Position numbers and translations under genes: made by a program. The notes under the pieces were generated by a model that was not told where the DNA came from, ran no database searches, and saw only the letters and a list, made by a program, of their open reading frames with translations. This document shows, one piece after another, positions 62,439 through 64,000 of a stretch of 64,000 bases of DNA. Position 1 is the first letter of the stretch, and the number at the start of each line of letters is the position of its first letter. The DNA comes from Candidatus Baltobacteraceae bacterium (GTDB lineage Bacteria; Vulcanimicrobiota; Vulcanimicrobiia; Vulcanimicrobiales; Vulcanimicrobiaceae): positions 186,001-250,000 of the forward strand of contig DATJTX010000031.1 of the NCBI GenBank assembly GCA_035502855.1, written 5' to 3'.

Positions 62439-63791
62439 ATGTTCAATAAGCTGACCGTCATCGGAGGCGGCCTGGCCGGCTGCGAGGCGGCGTGGCAGGC
62501 GGCGAATGCGGGCGTGGACGTCGACCTGTACGAGATGCGTCCGCTGCGGAGCGGACCCGCGCACACGACCGGACGACTCGCCGAACTGGTGTGCAGCAAC
62601 TCGCTGCGCGGCGCGGCGCTCGAAAACGCCGTCGGCTTGCTCAAAGAAGAGCTGGCGCGGCTCGATTCGATCGTCGTCACCAGCGCGCGCGAGGCCGCGG
62701 TTCCGGCCGGCGGCGCGCTCGCCGTCGACCGCGCGAAATTCGCCGACGCGGTCGAGGGGCGCATCACCGCACATCCGCGCATCGCGCTGCACCGTCAAGA
62801 GGTGAGCGCGATTCCGCTCGATCGTCCGGCGATCGTCGCCTGCGGCCCGTTACCGAGCGACGCATTGCTGCAGAGCATCGACGCACTGCTTCGAGAACCT
62901 CAGCATGACACAAAAGGGCGCCTGCACTACTACGATGCGGCCTCGCCGATCGTGGCTGCGGATTCGATCGACGAATCGCCGATGTACCGGAAGTCCCGCT
63001 ACGAAAAGGGCGAGGGCGACGACTATCTCAACATCCCGCTCGATCGCGCGCAGTACGCGCAGCTCCTCCACGATTTGCGCACGCTCGAGCGCCATCAACC
63101 CAAAGGTTTCGAGCTGGACGCAAGCGCCAACTACTTCGAAGGCTGCTTGCCGATCGAAGAGATGGCCGATCGTGGCGACGACGTGCTGCGCTTCGGACCG
63201 CTCAAGCCGGTCGGCCTACGTGACCCGCGCACCGGACGGACGCCGCACGCGGTCGTGCAGCTGCGCAAAGAAAACACCGAGGGCACGGCGTTCAACCTGG
63301 TCGGATTTCAAACGCGGCTGTCGTGGCCGGCGCAGAAGGCGGCCTTCGGAAAGCTGCCGGGCTTGGCCGACGCGGAGTGGCTGCGGCTCGGCGTGATGCA
63401 CCGCAACACGTTCCTCGACTCGCCGCGCGTGCTGGATGCGCGTCTACGGCTACGCGGTTACGAGAACCTGTACTTCGCCGGACAGATCACCGGCGCCGAG
63501 GGCTATGTCGAGGCGGCCGCCTGCGGTGCGATGACCGGTCTTCATGCGGCGCGCGCGATTCTCGGACTCGAGCCCATCGAATTTCCGCGCGAAAGTGCGT
63601 TCGGCGCGGTCGTCGCGCATCTGCAAAACCGTGCGACACACGACTTTCAACCGGCCAACGCGACCTGGGCTTACTTCCCGCCGCTCGACCGCGAGGTTCG
63701 AGACAAGAAAGAACGGCGTCGCCTCATGGCGCAACGCGCGCTGGCTGCGATCGATGGTTTCAAAAACCGAATCGCCCTGCTGCCGGTATAA
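62439..63791 (+). CDS. trmFO: Folate-dependent tRNA (uracil-54-C5)-methyltransferase TrmFO
   Basis: FAD enzyme that methylates U54 of tRNA using methylenetetrahydrofolate. 450 residues with VIGGGLAGCEAAWQ, YEMRP, ELVCSNSLRG, CGPLPSDAL, YYDAASPIV, the GQITGAEGYVEAAACG motif and an NATWAYFPP end. It follows topA as in many genomes, with hicAB between. A REPQHDTKG segment near residue 155 is encoded by CCTCAGCATGACA, similar to the window's repeat arm. Confidence 0.96.
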   Translation: MFNKLTVIGGGLAGCEAAWQAANAGVDVDLYEMRPLRSGPAHTTGRLAELVCSNSLRGAALENAVGLLKEELARLDSIVVTSAREAAVPAGGALAVDRAKFADAVEGRITAHPRIALHRQEVSAIPLDRPAIVACGPLPSDALLQSIDALLREPQHDTKGRLHYYDAASPIVAADSIDESPMYRKSRYEKGEGDDYLNIPLDRAQYAQLLHDLRTLERHQPKGFELDASANYFEGCLPIEEMADRGDDVLRFGPLKPVGLRDPRTGRTPHAVVQLRKENTEGTAFNLVGFQTRLSWPAQKAAFGKLPGLADAEWLRLGVMHRNTFLDSPRVLDARLRLRGYENLYFAGQITGAEGYVEAAACGAMTGLHAARAILGLEPIEFPRESAFGAVVAHLQNRATHDFQPANATWAYFPPLDREVRDKKERRRLMAQRALAAIDGFKNRIALLPV

Positions 63792-63796
63792 CGCGG

Positions 63797-64000
63797 TTAC
63801 TTGATCGCGTAGGTGATCGTGATCGTTGAGGCGACCGGCACCGTCACGTAGTCCTGCGGCGTCTGGGGCGCGTCGGGTCCCGTCATCATGCCGTTGACGA
63901 AGTACTGCGTCGAGCAGGAGCCGTCGGGCGTGTTTTGTTCGATCGATTGAACGTTGATCGCGCCGCCGATATGTACGTTCAGATCTTTGGCGATCGATTC
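63797..64000 (-). CDS. 3' end of an unidentified gene, cut by the right edge
   Basis: 67 codons in one open frame ending TAA at 63799-63797. The residues (KDLNVHIGGAINVQSIEQN ... DYVTVPVASTITITYAIK) suggest a beta-rich, probably secreted or cell-surface protein. Family cannot be told from this part. Confidence 0.55.
   Translation of the reverse strand, partial: ESIAKDLNVHIGGAINVQSIEQNTPDGSCSTQYFVNGMMTGPDAPQTPQDYVTVPVASTITITYAIK

Overview
The window is GC-rich, gene-dense bacterial chromosome with long head-to-tail runs of genes that overlap by ATGA, GTGA or TTGA. A porin-like barrel protein ending in Phe, a SecG, an Hfq and a KdpFABC pump point to a diderm bacterium. Gene content and style suggest a deep, poorly sampled lineage. 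Candidatus Eremiobacterota/Vulcanimicrobiota is my best guess, but it is an inference from general resemblance, not from a marker-gene tree.

Layout. 1-5198 (minus): CHASE2 adenylate cyclase (cut by the left edge), efp, plsY-der, and an NlpE/chagasin-like secreted protein. 5260-13958 (plus): a tight information-processing run, miaB-mutS-mutL-miaA-hfq-dapF-radical SAM. 13964-26779: an ion-homeostasis region with a CPA1 Na+/H+ antiporter, a porin, kdpF-(28-aa ORF)-kdpA-[276-bp foldback element]-kdpB-kdpC, a protein with two KdpD sensor modules and no kinase, a divergent histidine kinase with a LuxR-type regulator, and two adjacent TrkA-type K+ regulators. 26884-30714: tRNA-Pro(CGG), a stand-alone Clp N-domain protein, DedA, uvrC, a holin-like membrane protein and tmRNA. 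30715-33100: a lower-GC accessory island directly downstream of tmRNA carrying an unrecognised two-gene module. 33137-40857: secreted and enzymatic accessory genes (acetamidase, a broken SGNH esterase, a frameshifted repeat protein, a MarR-GNAT fusion, an RRM protein, gamma-glutamyltransferase). 41044-49663: a DEAD-box helicase, infA, an acetate-transporter-like protein, a TPR/ATP-grasp protein, dienelactone hydrolase, GerMN protein, cell-wall amidase and murI. 49654-50325: a GIY-YIG nuclease gene bracketed by opposite-facing arrays of a palindromic repeat. 50320-52959: a soluble chemoreceptor in which a TRAP-type solute-binding domain lies between two MCP signalling domains. 53317-63791: PAP2-like protein, dxs-secG-oppD-oppF-phosphodiesterase, a Lys/Arg repeat protein divergent from topA, hicAB and trmFO. 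A further gene is cut by the right edge.

The most unusual items are the MCP-DctP-MCP receptor, the split and duplicated KdpD sensor, the foldback element able to mask the kdpB ribosome site, the GIY-YIG gene framed by repeat arrays, the tmRNA-linked two-gene island, and a 44-bp alternating purine-pyrimidine tract just upstream of topA. Start codons without a Shine-Dalgarno site but with a TANNNT-like box 5-9 bases upstream recur, suggesting that leaderless transcripts are common here.
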